Origin: Deroplatys truncata
Taxonomy: Eukaryota > Arthropoda > Insecta > Mantodea > Mantidae
Length of the DNA: 64,000 nt
Assembly: GCA_030765065.1 (NCBI GenBank)
Contig: CM060988.1
Coordinates: 178,229,065 to 178,293,064 of the forward strand
Reading direction: 5' to 3'
Both the position numbers and the translations under genes were made by a program. Numbering within the stretch: the stretch's first letter is position 1; every line of letters begins with the position of its first letter. This document shows positions 1 to 10,531 of the stretch, one piece after another. The notes beneath the pieces are model-generated. The model did no database searches. It was not told where the DNA came from and was given only the letters and a program-made list of their open reading frames with translations.

Positions 1-508
1 AAATGTATATGAAAAATTGTGTATTTTAACGCGATCTACATTTTTTGTGTAGTAACATTTTGTCCATCTCTTATGGTTTACCAGTTATGCAAAAGTCGTT
101 CACAATGAAGAATACTTTTGGAGAAATTCCCAGAAAATTCGAGATATACATTTCATTTGTCATGAAAATATCTTAAACTAATGATATTTTAATAAAATTC
201 GTTAGCTATTTTAAGAAAATGAAAACTTACTAAAATGTACTTTGTAAGGGATAGAGGGGAATTTAATTTAATATCTTAATGTGACAACCTCGGAAAATAC
301 TGAATTCAAATATCGGGTTTGATATTTAACTAACTTTTTGAGTTATGCTGTTCACAGTCAGACAGACATGCAGACGGACATGTTTCCAAAAATGCTTTAC
401 TTGGACTCAGGGCACCTTAAAACATGTATTTCCTGTGATATCTCGGTATCAAATTTTCGGGTGGAATTGAATACTTCCCCTAATTACTATACGTAGAAGG
501 GGAAGTTA
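1..508 (+). repeat. Family A element, 3' part (cut by window start)
   Basis: Matches the other family A copies from the middle of the element to the 3' hairpin end. The 3' end is slightly decayed (ACGTAGAAGGGGAAGTTAA instead of ACGTAGTAGAGAAAGTAA). The internal GTCT-type microsatellite is near 355-385. Non-coding. Confidence 0.85.
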
Positions 509-1133
509 AAATTCTCGACCACAGAAGCACCGAGGCAATGTCCTACAATATTGATGAATCTAACGTATTCCATTTCTCTTATATTACGTAAATTCACATT
601 CCCCATTCTTTGCACTTTTCTACCCGCTACTACGTTGGAGACCCGAAATAAAGTAGGCTGAAAATGACATTCCACTTGTAACCACACTGCACAATTCGGT
701 ATCCAGTCACATGTTACAGACAGGTGAAATTAAATTGTTAGCAGTTGGTATTAGCGACACATGGCATTCCTCAGACACTCGTGAGGGCATGCCGGGCCGT
801 TACGTAAGTTGCCGGGGATCTCGTCTTGCCAAAGGGCGCTCCTGTATACAAAAGGATAATTACTTAATACAACTACCAAGTGATGATGCCAGTCCCCATA
901 GCAACGCTGCGTGCGGCGACGCCTCCACCCACACAGGCGGATGTTTTTAACGATTTTATCAGCCCTATCATTTAATGAGAAAACACAAAAATGTTTACAT
1001 AAATGCGCCCTTATTTACAGCTATGCTAAACTGTTTCCAATATTTTGGTTTCCATTCGCGTTAGCGCTAGCGTGACGGAAATAACACGTGTAGCTTTTAC
1101 CTGGTTCAAACCAGCATTCACAGGAGCGCTTTG
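509..1133. other. Unassigned sequence
   Basis: No transposon family or gene recognised. It is richer in GC than its flanks, and the short frames have no family resemblance. A small palindrome-like GCGTTAGCGCTAGCG lies near 1057-1072. Confidence 0.4.
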
Positions 1134-1216
1134 CAAATCTGTGTGTTACATTCACGCGGATTTTTCTACCCTCTATCTTTATTAGTTGGTATACAAACTA
1201 TTCTTACTAAAGCTCG
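1134..1216 (+). repeat. Family A subfamily 2, 5' end fragment
   Basis: Begins AATCTGTGTGTTACATTCAC and runs to the CTATTCTTACTAAAGCT segment seen at the 5' end of subfamily 2 copies (for example 39852 and 44866). It is interrupted by the reverse-oriented copy that follows. Confidence 0.7.
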
Positions 1217-2038
1217 TTACTTCTCTACTACGTATAGTAAGTAGGGGAAGTATTGTATTCCACCCAAAAATTCGATACCGAGATTTCGCCGGAAATACAT
1301 ATTTTCAGACCCCCTGAATCCAAAAAAAAAAAAAAACATTTTTGGAAACATGTCCGTGTGTGTGTCTGTGTGTCTGTGAACAGCATAACTCAGAAACGAA
1401 CAGTCGGATAAACACCAAACTTGGTATTTAGGTTCAGTATGTTCCAGAGATGCGACACGAAGGTTTTCGAGAAAATCCCCCCACCCCAGATTACCCTTTA
1501 CATGGAACATTTTTCAAAAATTTTAATTTTTTAAAAAATGGCCTTAACGGTTTTGATTAAAATATCATATGTTTCAGATATTTTCATGACAAATGAAATG
1601 TATATCTCCAATTTTCTGGGAATGTCTCCAAAAGTATTCTTTATTCTAAACGACTTTTGCATAACTGGTAAACCATAAGAGATAGACAAAATTGTACTAC
1701 AGAAAAAATGTAGATCGCGTTAAAATACACAATTTATGTCATATAGATTTTTTTTGTTGAGTGAACCATTTTCGAGATATTGCTTGTTATTCCCTTAAGT
1801 TTCCAATACTTATACTTTTTCTCAAATTCGTTAATCATTTTTTTTTTGTCCTGGTAATGCAAAATATTTGACTATCGCTTAAAGCCTACCAATTCCCCTT
1901 GCATCTACAACAAAATTAGCAATAAGATTAACATCTCGATATCTCGATTAACATGAAGCATATGGAGAATAAGCGTTTGTAAAACTAGTTTGTACAAGAG
2001 TAGAGAAAGTCATACGAGTTAGACACATCAGATTTTTT
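1217..2038 (-). repeat. Family A element, near full length
   Basis: On the minus strand it runs from the 5' end (ATCTGATGTG complement near 2030) to the 3' hairpin (CTACTACGTATAGTAAGTAG on the plus strand near 1224). It carries both ends of the 12-bp subterminal inverted repeat and a GTGTGTCTGTGTGTCTGTG microsatellite at about 1351-1378. Non-coding. Confidence 0.9.
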
Positions 2039-2089
2039 TAAAGCGTAATTGTTTCTTACGCCTACGATATTGGTGTGTTCCTGACAGGC

Positions 2090-2725
2090 GGTTAACTCTG
2101 CGAGAGAACATGGAAAAGTGGTACCACACAGCGGAGCGCTAACACCAGACTTAGCGAACACAAAAGAAACTGCCGCCTGGGCCATACAGAAAAATCGGCA
2201 GTCGCCGAACATGCCATTGAAGCCAAGGGCGAACACATTATTAGATTTCAGGACACCAACATTCTTTCCTCCATAAAGCATTACCATACCCGGCTACAAC
2301 GCGAAGCAATAGAGATTTATAAACATCCCAATAATTTCAATAGGAAAGAATAAGCATTGAAACTCAACAGTAACTGGCATCTAGTCATCAAAAACAAGAA
2401 AGGTCATACTAAACCGAAAAACACTGCGAGCCAATCGGAAGAGAGCAACAACACAGCCGGCGCCAGCCCCCTCATACCAGCGGGCCAATCAGCAGAGAGC
2501 GCCCACACTATAAAGAGAGCGGCACTAACGGCCAACGCATCAGACGCTGCGATACTTTCACCGAGAAGACTTCGTCCGCGCCACTGAAGATGTCCACCGC
2601 AGTTGTGGACGAAACGTCTGGGAAATCTTTTTTCAGCAGACCACGGCATAACAGCCCGGAAAATCATATTAGTTATAATTGTGACTCCGGCCGTGAAAAC
2701 CTACGTTCTTACAAAACTGCAAGAT
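2090..2725 (+). pseudogene. Penelope-like retroelement 3' end: GIY-YIG endonuclease tail
   Basis: The frame 2149-2352 gives RLSEHKRNCRLGHTEKSAVA, then EHAI, an HIIRFQDT block, and REAIEIYKHPNNFNRKE before a TAA; the same frame continues as ALKLNSNWHLV. This order matches the C-terminal part of the GIY-YIG endonuclease of Penelope-like elements, which follows the reverse transcriptase in a full element. The endonuclease nicks target DNA for insertion. The catalytic GIY and YIG strands upstream are degraded, and no RT domain precedes it, so this is a 5'-truncated, dead copy. The sequence after the frame (GACGAAACGTCTGG, ACGGCATAACAGCCCGG, CTCCGGCCGTGAAAACCTACG) resembles the usual 3' region of these elements and ends near 2725. 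Recognition is from memory of the family; a protein search of the frame would confirm it. Confidence 0.75.
2581..2622 (+). ncRNA. Candidate hammerhead ribozyme core in Penelope-like tail
   Basis: CTGAAGA (2584-2590, fits CUGANGA) is followed by a perfect 6-bp stem, GTCCAC/GTGGAC (2592-2597 with 2605-2610), then GAAA (2611-2614), C, and GTC (2616-2618) as the cleavage triplet. CCA (2581-2583) can pair with TGG (2619-2621) as a short stem I. Penelope-like elements are known to carry minimal hammerhead motifs. One extra U (2591) sits between the core and stem II, stem I is very short and stem III almost absent, so activity is doubtful. Confidence 0.45.
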
Positions 2726-2904
2726 GTTTATAATTTGCATTCAATTGACCGACAGATGAAACATTATGTGCGCAACTTACAGGAAATGATTGCAGAGAAT
2801 AGTATTCTGGCTAATCTACTTATGTTAATGAAGCACAGTTCCATTTAAACTTCCGATATTGGTCAGACCCAACCCTCACTTGCTTCATGAAATTCTACTG
2901 CAGA

Positions 2905-3310
2905 GCCCTAAAGTTAGTGTGGTAAGCTGTAACGAAATTTGGAATTATTGGCCCATAATTTTTCCAGGATCCGCAGGGCAGATACTACATGGTTCCAGAA
3001 AGATGTGGCTATTACCCATACAGCCAATATCAGCCTGACCAAATTCCAACAGCTGTTTCCAGTTTCTCGCTTTGGTGACATCCAGATCCCTTGACATATC
3101 AGTTCCAAATTTCTTTCTTTGGGGATACCTCAAGAAGGTTTTCTTCCACTAGTTACGAGACAATTGCAGAATTAAAGGCGTCTATTCGTCAATAAATTGC
3201 AGACATTCCACGCGACATGCTGACAAATGTGATGATTCCCGAGTCGACTGCATACCTTTGAAGTGAATGTAGGAGGACATTTAAGGAATGTAGTTTTCAT
3301 CAAATGTCAA
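2905..3310 (+). pseudogene. Tc1/mariner-superfamily transposase C-terminal remnant
   Basis: Pieces in shifting frames match the DDE half of the insect Tc1/mariner transposases that have a DUF4817-like N-terminal domain. They are AVTKFGIIGP then FFQD (2930-2970), HTANISLTKFQQLFP near the second catalytic Asp (about 3010-3060), SRFGDI, then TIAELKASIRQ, IADIPRDMLTNVM (3165-3230) and a final VGGHLRNVVF tail (3270-3300). The enzyme would cut and paste its own DNA. Several stops and at least two frameshifts are present. The N-terminal half and terminal repeats are missing. Separate from the longer relatives at 60-63.5 kb. Confidence 0.65.
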
Positions 3311-3410
3311 AGTGTAGACATTGTTTTCAACTAAACTGCACTTCTATGCATGCAACCATTCTTGTTTGATTGTTCCTTTTGTAATGCCAACTTGGCTCCA
3401 TCCAGTATTT

Positions 3411-5277
3411 TGTCGCGGTAACTTTCATGTTATCTTATTGCTAAGCGCCTGTTATTGTTTTACTATTTTGAGTTCTTTGTCCTCCGGCTAGCTATTATTA
3501 CTCAGTCGAGCAAATCTCTTGAACAGGGTGTGTAAACGGAAAGGAGTTGTTACTAAAAGATCACTGATAAAAGAATTTGTTTTTACACTTTTATTGCCGC
3601 CACACTTCATTAATTTCACATATTTACTCTTGATACACGCCCGACAGAAACTGTTATATTTTCGAATGTAACTATAATCACTTATTTGCCGCTCATTATT
3701 AATTCTAGTATTTCACATTTTGTAACTAACTTTACAACGCGAGAGATTCTGTAGAACTGCGCGACGTGTAACCCGTGAATGATTCTGTAGAACTGTGCGA
3801 CGTGTAACCTGTGAATGATTCTGTAGAACTGTGCGACGTGTAACCTGTGAATGATTCTGTTGAACTGAGCGACGTGTAACCTGTGAATGATTCTGTTGAA
3901 CTGTGCGACGTGTAACTTGTGAATGATTCTGTTGAACTGAGCGACGTGTAACCTGTGAATGATTCTGTAAAACTGAGCGACGTGTAACTTGTGAATGATT
4001 CTGTTGAACTGAGCGACGTGTAACTTGTGAATGATTCTGTTGAACTGAGCGACGTGTAACCTGTGAATGATTCTGTTGAACTGTGCGACGTGTAACCTGT
4101 GAATGATTCTGTTGAACTGAGCGACGTGTAACTTGTGAATGATTCTGTTGAACTGAGCGACGTGTAACTTGTGAATGATTCTGTTGAACTGTGCGACGTG
4201 TAACTTGTGAATGATTCTGTAAAACTGAGCGACGTGTAACCTGTGAATGATTCTGTTGAACTGTGCGACGTGTAACCCGTGAATGATTCTGTTGAACTGT
4301 GCGACGTGTAACTTGTGAATGATTCTGTAGAACTGAGCGACGTGTAACTTGTGAATGATTCTGTTGAACTGAGCGACGTGTAACTTATGAATGATTCTGT
4401 AGAACTGAGCGACGTGTAACCTGTGAATGATTCTGTTGAACTGAGCGACGTGTAACCTGTGAATGATTCTGTAGAACTGAGCGACGTGTAACTTGTGAAT
4501 GATTCTGTTGAACTGTGCGACGTGTAACCTGTGAATGATTCTGTAGAACTGAGCGACGTGTAACCTGTGAATGATTCTGTTGAACTGTGCGACGTGTAAC
4601 TTGTGAATGATTCTGTAGAACTGAGCGACGTGTAACCTGTGAATGATTCTGTTGAACTGTGCGACGTGTAACTTGTGAATGATTCTGTAGAACTGAGCGA
4701 CGTGTAACTTGTGAATGATTCTGTTGAACTGAGCGACGTGTAACTTGTGAATGATTCTGTAGAACTGAGCGACGTGTAACCTGTGAATGACTCTGTTGAA
4801 CTGAGCGACGTGTAACTTGTGAATGATTCTGTAGAACTGTGCGACGTGTAACCTGTGAATGATTCTGTTCAACTGTGCGTTACCCGTCTCTGGCACGGAA
4901 TTTGTACTCCCTCACCCCGGTATGCCTAACATTATAACAGAGCTGCTATTGGTTAATAAAGCGCGCCAACATTAGCGCCTGTTTTGTCAGCCAATCACAA
5001 TTACTAACACATATGCTCAAGTGAAGATATTCCCTCCATTTCTAAAGAAAGGCATGCTACTCTGACGTCATTTGTTTGTCTCTTCTAATTGATAAACAAC
5101 TCACACTCTCGCTCATTGTTACCCGCTCCTATTGTCAGTTTCAGTGAGGCCGTGTAATCTTATTTCCTAACAATGCTTATAATTAACAAACACCTCAAAT
5201 CATTGTCATACAATAATGTTAATTTACACTGCAATCACTCTGGTATTCACAGTGTTGTGATATAAAATACTGCCTCA
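3411..5277 (-). mobile_element. Solo LTR, family D, with minisatellite expansion
   Basis: On the plus strand it starts TGTCGCGGTAAC and ends TACTGCCTCA, flanked on both sides by the 4-bp repeat ATTT (3407-3410 and 5278-5281). TG...CA ends plus a 4-bp duplication are the signature of integrase-mediated insertion, and no internal retroelement sequence is present, so it reads as a solo LTR left by recombination. Non-repetitive parts (3470-3740 and 4920-5270) align with the family-D LTR at 37142-38293, including CTCCGGCTAGCTAT, AAACGGAAAGGA, GCGCGCCAACATTAGCG and GATAAACAACTCAC. Length is 1867 bp against 1152 bp for its sister; the difference is the tandem array. The shared GAGGCAGTA terminus links it to family B. 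Confidence 0.75.
3745..4885. repeat. 36-bp minisatellite, about 31.5 uninterrupted units
   Basis: Units begin GATTCTGT at 3745 and recur every 36 bases without any indel up to 4861 (32 starts, the last partial). The consensus is GATTCTGTTGAACTGAGCG then ACGTGTAACCTGTGAAT. Variation is confined to a few sites: GTAGAA/GTTGAA/GTAAAA, CTGAG/CTGTG and AACCTG/AACTTG/AACCCG. Because 36 is a multiple of 3, the minus strand is open for 404 codons (3682-4896) encoding 12-residue repeats of the type HVAQFNRIIHKL; I regard that frame as a by-product of the array. The array lies inside a solo LTR. Confidence 0.97.
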
Positions 5278-5369
5278 ATTTATAAATGTCACACTTGCGG
5301 ACTGGTCACTTGATTTCTTTACATTTATTGTGCGAGTTCCTTTGGCCGTTATAGATTAGTTTTATTATT

Positions 5370-6215
5370 TTCTATACTAAGTACAGTAAATAGGGGAAGT
5401 ATTGCATTCCACCAAAAAATTCGATACTGATATTTCACGGAAATACATGTTTTGAGGTGTCCTGAGTCCAAAAAGCATTTTTGAAAACATGTTCTGTGTG
5501 TGTCTGTGCCACGCAATGAACACCATAACTCAAAAACGAAAAGTCGGATAAATACTAAACTTGGTGTTTCAGTTTAGTATCTTCCAAGGATGCGACACGA
5601 AGATTTTCAAGAATATCCCCTCAGCCCAGTCTCGCCTTTAGATGAAACATTTTTCGAAAATTTGAATTCTCAAAAATGCCTCTAACGATTTTGATTAATC
5701 ATACGTTTAAGATATTTTCATGACAAATGAAATGCATATGTTGAATTTTTAAGAAATGTCCCCAAAAGTCTTCTTCATTCTGAATGAATTTCGTATAACT
5801 GGTAAACCGTAAGAGATAGACAAAATTTTACTGCACAAAAAATGTAGATCTCGTTAAAATACAAAATTATTTCCTATGTATTTCTTTGTCCATTGAACCA
5901 TTTCCGAGAAATTCCTTGTTATTTGTTTTGAATTTTCCACTACATATACTTTTTCTCAAATGGGAATTCGTTATTCATTTTTTTTATGTCCTGGACATAC
6001 AAAGAGAATGGAATGCTCCACATAGCAACCAGCTCTTAAAAATTTGACTATTGTTTAAAGTCTACCATATTCCCCTTGCACCTACAAGTAAGTTAGCAAT
6101 AAGATATTCCTGCAAAGGTTTATCTCAACTAAAATGACATAGGTGGAGAATACGGTTTGTAAAATTAGTTTGTGCAAGAATAGTGAAAGTCGTGTGAGTA
6201 CAATACATCAGATTT
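5370..6215 (-). repeat. Family A element, near full length
   Basis: The 3' hairpin end is near 5378 (CTAAGTACAGTAAATAGGGG, decayed) and the 5' end near 6214 (ACATCAGATTTT on the plus strand). Whole-length match to other copies, non-coding. Confidence 0.85.
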
Positions 6216-6227
6216 TTTTTGTAAGCT

Positions 6228-6411
6228 TTAAGTAAATTGTTAAGTTGTTCAGGCTATTCTCAGAAAATGAATTGTGTTTGATATGCAAATATCTTAAACT
6301 ATAGTATTTTATGAAACATCGTTATAGCCGTTTTTCATGAAATAAAAAATAACAAACATGTTTCTATACAAAAGTAGCTTGGGGTGTGTGAATTTTCTTA
6401 AAAATGTTTAT
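6228..6411 (+). repeat. Family A subfamily 2 fragment
   Basis: Contains GGCTATTCTCAGAAAATG, GCAAATATCTTAAACTATAG and CGTTATAGCCGTTTT, all aligning to the middle of subfamily 2. It ends where the inverted exon-like repeat starts. Confidence 0.65.
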
Positions 6412-6665
6412 GTTGCTGGATGTTCCGGAAACTATATACCACACACATATATACCAGATAATAAAAAAAATTATTCCATGTTTAACAGGTGGTAGTGTGG
6501 ACCAAAACAAAAAAAAATGTCCAGTAAACATGGGTTCTAAAATGCATACCTTAAGAGATATGATCACTTGTTCATCTTCGCTATTGTGAGACAACATATA
6601 TTCTACCGCAAGCTCTTTGCTATTACGTATGACCTACAGCACGTGTTAAACAAATGAGGACACAT
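6412..6665 (-). repeat. Inverted repeat arm with exon-like core, copy 1
   Basis: On the minus strand this matches 7086-7300 on the plus strand over about 210-250 bp (roughly three quarters identical by eye). The core on the minus strand reads CATACGTAATAGCAAAGAGC, GCGAAGATGAACAAGTG and CTCTTAAGGTATGCATTTTA. It lies between family A pieces. No known transposon recognised; it could be a foldback element or a duplicated exon. Confidence 0.55.
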
Positions 6666-6857
6666 TACTTTGTGTCTGTCCATAGATACAGCATGAAATA
6701 AAAATCTGTTAGTATTGTTGCTGTAAACCATATTCACAGTTACGGTTAAGTGCAAAGCATTTTCTTCTTAGCTCTAATGGAATCAGTTTGTGTTTTGATA
6801 AGTTTATGAAATGCTTTTACATTGTAGTTTTATCTTGAAATATTAGGGTATGTTACG

Positions 6858-7000
6858 CCCATTAATGATGTAGAAATACTACAGGAAGGCGTCATCAATG
6901 CCTGCCAGAGCATCCGTGACCAACCTGGAGTCTTTCAGAGAGTGCTTGATTCCCTAAGATGTCAGACAGAAGCACGCCTTACTATGAATGGGCACCACCT
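6858..7000 (+). pseudogene. Transposase C-terminal scrap (Tc1/mariner superfamily, tentative)
   Basis: The frame gives HINDVEILQEGVINACQSIR, then VFQRVLDSL and a final TMNGHHLQRW. The pattern 'helix-RV-x-SL ... NGxHLQ' is the usual end of the insect transposases with a DUF4817-like domain. Nothing upstream of it is recognisable. It sits between the two arms of the exon-like inverted repeat. Confidence 0.4.
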
Positions 7001-7085
7001 TCAGCGATGGTTCATAATTACAGGGCGTATGTAATTGCAAGCTTATTGCATTACAAGCTATATTGTTTCACAGTAACAGAGTAAT

Positions 7086-7300
7086 GTGTTCTCATTTGTT
7101 TACTGCACTCTAGGTTATACGTAATAGCAAAGAGCTTGCAGCAGAAGAGGTGTTTCGCAGTGGCGAAGATGAACAAGTGCTTATAGCTCTTAAGGTATGC
7201 ATTTTAGAGCCCATGTTTACTGGACATTTTTTCTTGTTTTGATTCATACTACCACCTCTAAAAATATGGAATACATGTTTTAACATCCGGTGTACATGTG
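7086..7300 (+). repeat. Inverted repeat arm with exon-like core, copy 2
   Basis: The core 7115-7193 is preceded by a splice-acceptor-like TGCACTCTAG and followed by a donor-like GTATGC after CTCTTAAG. In frame it reads VIRNSKELAAEEVF, then SGEDEQVLIALK. The other arm at 6412-6665 keeps the same splice-like edges but has an in-frame stop. It may be an exon of an unrecognised element or host gene; family not identified. Confidence 0.5.
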
Positions 7301-7321
7301 CGTGCCTTTTTTCTAAAAATA

Positions 7322-7660
7322 TGTGTTGCGTCCATATGACTTTCTCTACTGACTCTCCTTACAACAGATTATTCTTCTATCTACTTCTTGTTAATCAAAA
7401 TTAATTTTCGTTATAATCTACACATTTTGTTGTAGGTATAAGAAGAATACAATAGGCTAAAGCGATAGTCAGATTTTTAGAGTGTATCGCTATTTGATGA
7501 CTTTAAAATTCCATGCTTTTTGGACGACCACAACAAAAACTGTACAACGATTTACCACTTAAAGAGAGTTTTAAAACACCAACTAATAACAAAGAATATC
7601 TCAGAAATGGTCAACGCCATGAAAAAATGTTACTTGTGTGATTCAACGAGATCTGTGTTG
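7322..7660 (+). repeat. Family A-like fragment, 5' half
   Basis: Starts at GTCCATATGACTTTCTCTAC and includes TTATTCTTCTATCTACTTC, TAAAGCGATAGTCAG and AACAAAGAATATCTCAG, which align with the 5' half of family A. The 3' half is absent. Confidence 0.65.
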
Positions 7661-8154
7661 GCACAAATTGTTAGTTGTCTGCCGTTTATAAAAATTGTTA
7701 ATTTCTCCAGAGTTTAAGTAAATTATTAATCTTAATTTTAATTCTTCATTGAAGAAGTGTCTAAAGTTTATGTTCTATTTTGCGAGATATTTATTTATAG
7801 TATCATGGAAATTCATTACAGCTGTGTTGATTGTTTAATGACCAGGCTAGCGTGAGGTGGGAAACTCAGAATATACAGTTAAATGGGACAAAAGGCATAA
7901 ATTACATTTATTATCTTCATTCCTGTAATAACAAATTATGTATTGTTACTCCCAAGTTTATGAGATTAATAATTTTGGAATTCATGCTGCATATGATGGT
8001 GTATATATTGTTTTGTGAAAAGCCTTTGTTAAATAAACCCAACACATAGACTGCCTGTTTTCATTAAGTGCTTGGAGGCCATTCCTGTTACCTGGTATGA
8101 GCCTGGCTGTTACCCCATGAGCAAGGTTCGCACGCTCACTAACAGTTCCATTTA
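7661..8154. other. Unassigned sequence
   Basis: AT-rich, no recognised family or coding signature. One 72-codon frame (7831-8049) has no recognisable domain. Confidence 0.35.
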
Positions 8155-8508
8155 GATAAACAAAATACGAGACACGTTAGTGCAATCAAAGGCTTGAAAT
8201 TCCATACCCTTCCCATAACATCGCGAGAATCAACTTAATAACGGCAGGACTTTAGAAAAATGATAAAGTGTTGCAAAATCCAAAACCAATGTTAACGATA
8301 TGTTGGATATGACTTATGCCACTTAAAACGTTTTGTGAAATAAATTGTGATTTTAAAAGAAATCTGCATTTTTTTTACGTATTTAGTTTCTTATGTTTGA
8401 GCCGTTTTACGAAAGTACATAAAATTCCTCCCGAATGAAGAGGACTTCACAAGCTATTACAAGAAAATTCAAGGTATAGATGCTTTGTAATGCAAAAATC
8501 TTAAACAT

Positions 8509-9492
8509 TGAAGCAGGTAGTTGCTGCTACGTATGGATGCCAGTTTTAAGTTGCGGTTTTCTTTACGTTGTTTGCACCATGTATGCAAAGAAGGTCATAT
8601 TGAAGGAGTTGTATTATAGTTCAACTTTTGGGGAGCCGAACTTGAAATTCGTTGCAATTGCACGTATAGTACCCGGTTTCCAGTAGCCTTCGCCCGAAGT
8701 TTAAAAATATTAGCTTTGGAATTTGACTGTTTTCTTTAAATATTATATTTATGTTTGCCTCGGCTGCGTCAGTATATGTTAGAGACACGTTTCTCTTGGC
8801 AGGATTTTGGTACGACTAAGAATGTAGGCTTACACGGATTTTAAGTTTTAATTCACTCCTTTTTGTTAATCCTTGACACAAATTAAATAGCACTTCACTG
8901 ATATAGAGAGCTGCGAGGTTCTTTTATTTAATACTTGCACTTTTTAACACGTATACTATTTTCGTCTCACACAAATACGTAATTAATTTCTCGAGGACAT
9001 ATCTCGCGTCTGGTTAGAGCACTGTTTGGAGGCAACTGAATAGATTTCAACCGTCTAAACTTGTAAATTTCTGTATTTCAAGTCTCTGAATGGCTAATCC
9101 TACTCCAATAGAATACCTGCATTAACTAAAGCTTTTTCTGGATGCTGATTGGCTATTTTTTAAACTGTCCTAAAATTTACATTATTGCTGCTCTAATAAT
9201 GACTAGTAGTATTATTAAACTTCCTTACTCATTATTGCCTCAAGGTTACCTCATTGTTACCTCATTGTTAGCAACTTTAAACCTATTTATCACAGCTCCT
9301 ACATTATTAAGTTACGTAATATATTCACATATCATTATTGAACATGTATACAATAATATAAGCATATGCAATGACTGTTACATACACTTTATAAATTATT
9401 ACATACACATATTGTTTTAAGGCGGACTGTTATTGAATTTACATATTATATAATTAGACTGAAATTATTTAAGTGTTAAAAATACTGCCTCA
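8509..9492 (-). mobile_element. Solo LTR, family B (ACAT target duplication)
   Basis: Plus-strand edges TGAAGCAGG and ACTGCCTCA, with the 4-bp repeat ACAT on both sides (8505-8508, 9493-9496). The body matches other family B copies: GGGGAGCCGAACTTGAA, TTTGCCTCGGCTGCGTCAG, CACTTCACTGATATAGAG, GGTTACCTCATTGTTAGCAA. In LTR orientation (minus strand) an AATAAA-containing segment lies mid-element. No internal retroelement sequence. It interrupts a family A copy. Confidence 0.85.
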
Positions 9493-9521
9493 ACATCTAT
9501 AATTTTAATAAATATAGTTAG

Positions 9522-10028
9522 CACCGAGCGAAGTGGCGCCGCAGTAACCTCTCTTTGAGAGGTCCCAAGTTCGATTCTCGGCGACTAACTCTGAGCTAAG
9601 GGCTTTTTTGGTTTTCCCGGGTGGGTAGGAAAATGCTAAAGTGGTTCATCTTCTTCTACGACACTCCTGCCCTCCCCCATTACCTGTACCCGGGTCGCCG
9701 ATGGAGGTGGGTGTGTGCTCTGTGGAAGCATCATCCTGACCTCGTCCAGGAATCGTTCGGCGAGAACCCGCCTCTGGGTGCTTTCGGGCGGGAGCTGTTT
9801 CGAGGGACCCCCGGAGACTTGGGGCCCTATAGAATGGGCTCGGTCGGCATCCAATCTGGAAACATTAGGGACCCCGTGCGTACTTGGCCCATCGACATCG
9901 GAATCTGGTCGCCCTTGGGTCTCTCCCCTCAACCCTCCTTCCCGGAGGTCAAGGTAGAACCACAAAGGACCACCTGAATTGCGTGAGGTGCCCTCCGTTT
10001 GTCTGTAACTTTAGGTTTATTATCGTTA
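9522..10028 (+). mobile_element. tRNA-derived SINE
   Basis: The head ACCGAGCGAAGTGGCGCCG followed by AAGTTCGATTCTCGG gives pol III A-box-like and B-box (GTTCGATTC) motifs about 35 bp apart, as in a tRNA. A non-tRNA body follows (GGGCTTTTTTGGTTTTCCCG, GGAAAATGCTAAAGTGG), and the end is a short TTTATTATC. A short direct repeat, GTTAGC, borders both sides (near 9516 and 10025), and the site is the conserved GTTAGCC of family A. Two GC-rich frames cross it on opposite strands; both are by-products. Related to the SINE at 46090. Confidence 0.7.
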
Positions 10029-10500
10029 GCCATATTTGAAAAAATAAAGAAATGTTTTCCATGCAAAGAATAGACTAGAGTGGGAGAATTTTCTTGAAAT
10101 TCTTCACGACACATTTTTCAAAGACGCCTAAACTTAAACATAAAGTTTGCTATCTATCAGGGTTTGCTTTTTGAGTTGTTACACACAAACAGACACAATC
10201 ACCTTTTTTAAACATTATTTTCTTCGATTCAGGGGACTTTAAAACATGCGTTTCCGGCGAAATCTCTGTACCATGATTTTTATAGGAATTGAATACTTCC
10301 CCTACCTACTAGGACGTGCTACAGAAAGTAAAAATTCTCTTTTTGAGTTCTGAAGAACTGAAAACATACCTTTTGGTAAAATCTAGAGAGTAGATAGAGA
10401 AACGATTGCATTCAAACCAAAAATTCAATGCCGAGTTTTCAACGGAAATACATGTTTTGAGACCCCCTGAATCCCAAAGAAAAGCATTTTTGGAAACATG

Positions 10501-10503
<3 letters not shown>

Positions 10504-10531
<28 letters not shown>
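10504..10531. repeat. (TG)n microsatellite inside family A
   Basis: An uninterrupted run of TG dinucleotides at the position where other family A copies hold a shorter GTGT/GTCT tract. Confidence 0.9.

Larger units (their letters stand above)
8155..10331 (+). repeat. Family A subfamily 2, split by a solo LTR and a SINE
   Basis: Family A sequence is present at 8155-8508 (ACATCGCGAGAATCAAC, CCGAATGAAGAGGACTTCAC), 9493-9521 and 10029-10331 (GTTAGCCATATTTG, CATTTCCGGCGAAATCTC, 3' end CTACAGAAAGTAA near 10331). Removing the LTR at 8509-9492 and the SINE at 9522-10028 restores the usual order of the family. The A copy is therefore older than both insertions. Confidence 0.8.

Noticed and set aside
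3745-4885. Regular repeats suggesting a CRISPR array
   Set aside because: Units abut directly with no unique spacers, and the setting is eukaryotic transposons.
3682-4896. 404-codon minus-strand frame of 12-residue repeats (HVAQFNRIIHKL type)
   Set aside because: It is a by-product of a 36-bp minisatellite whose length is a multiple of three; non-repeat ends carry no domain, and the sister LTR has no such frame.
9621-9977. 118-codon GC-rich frame, with an overlapping 109-codon frame on the opposite strand
   Set aside because: Lies inside a tRNA-derived SINE; open on both strands because of composition.
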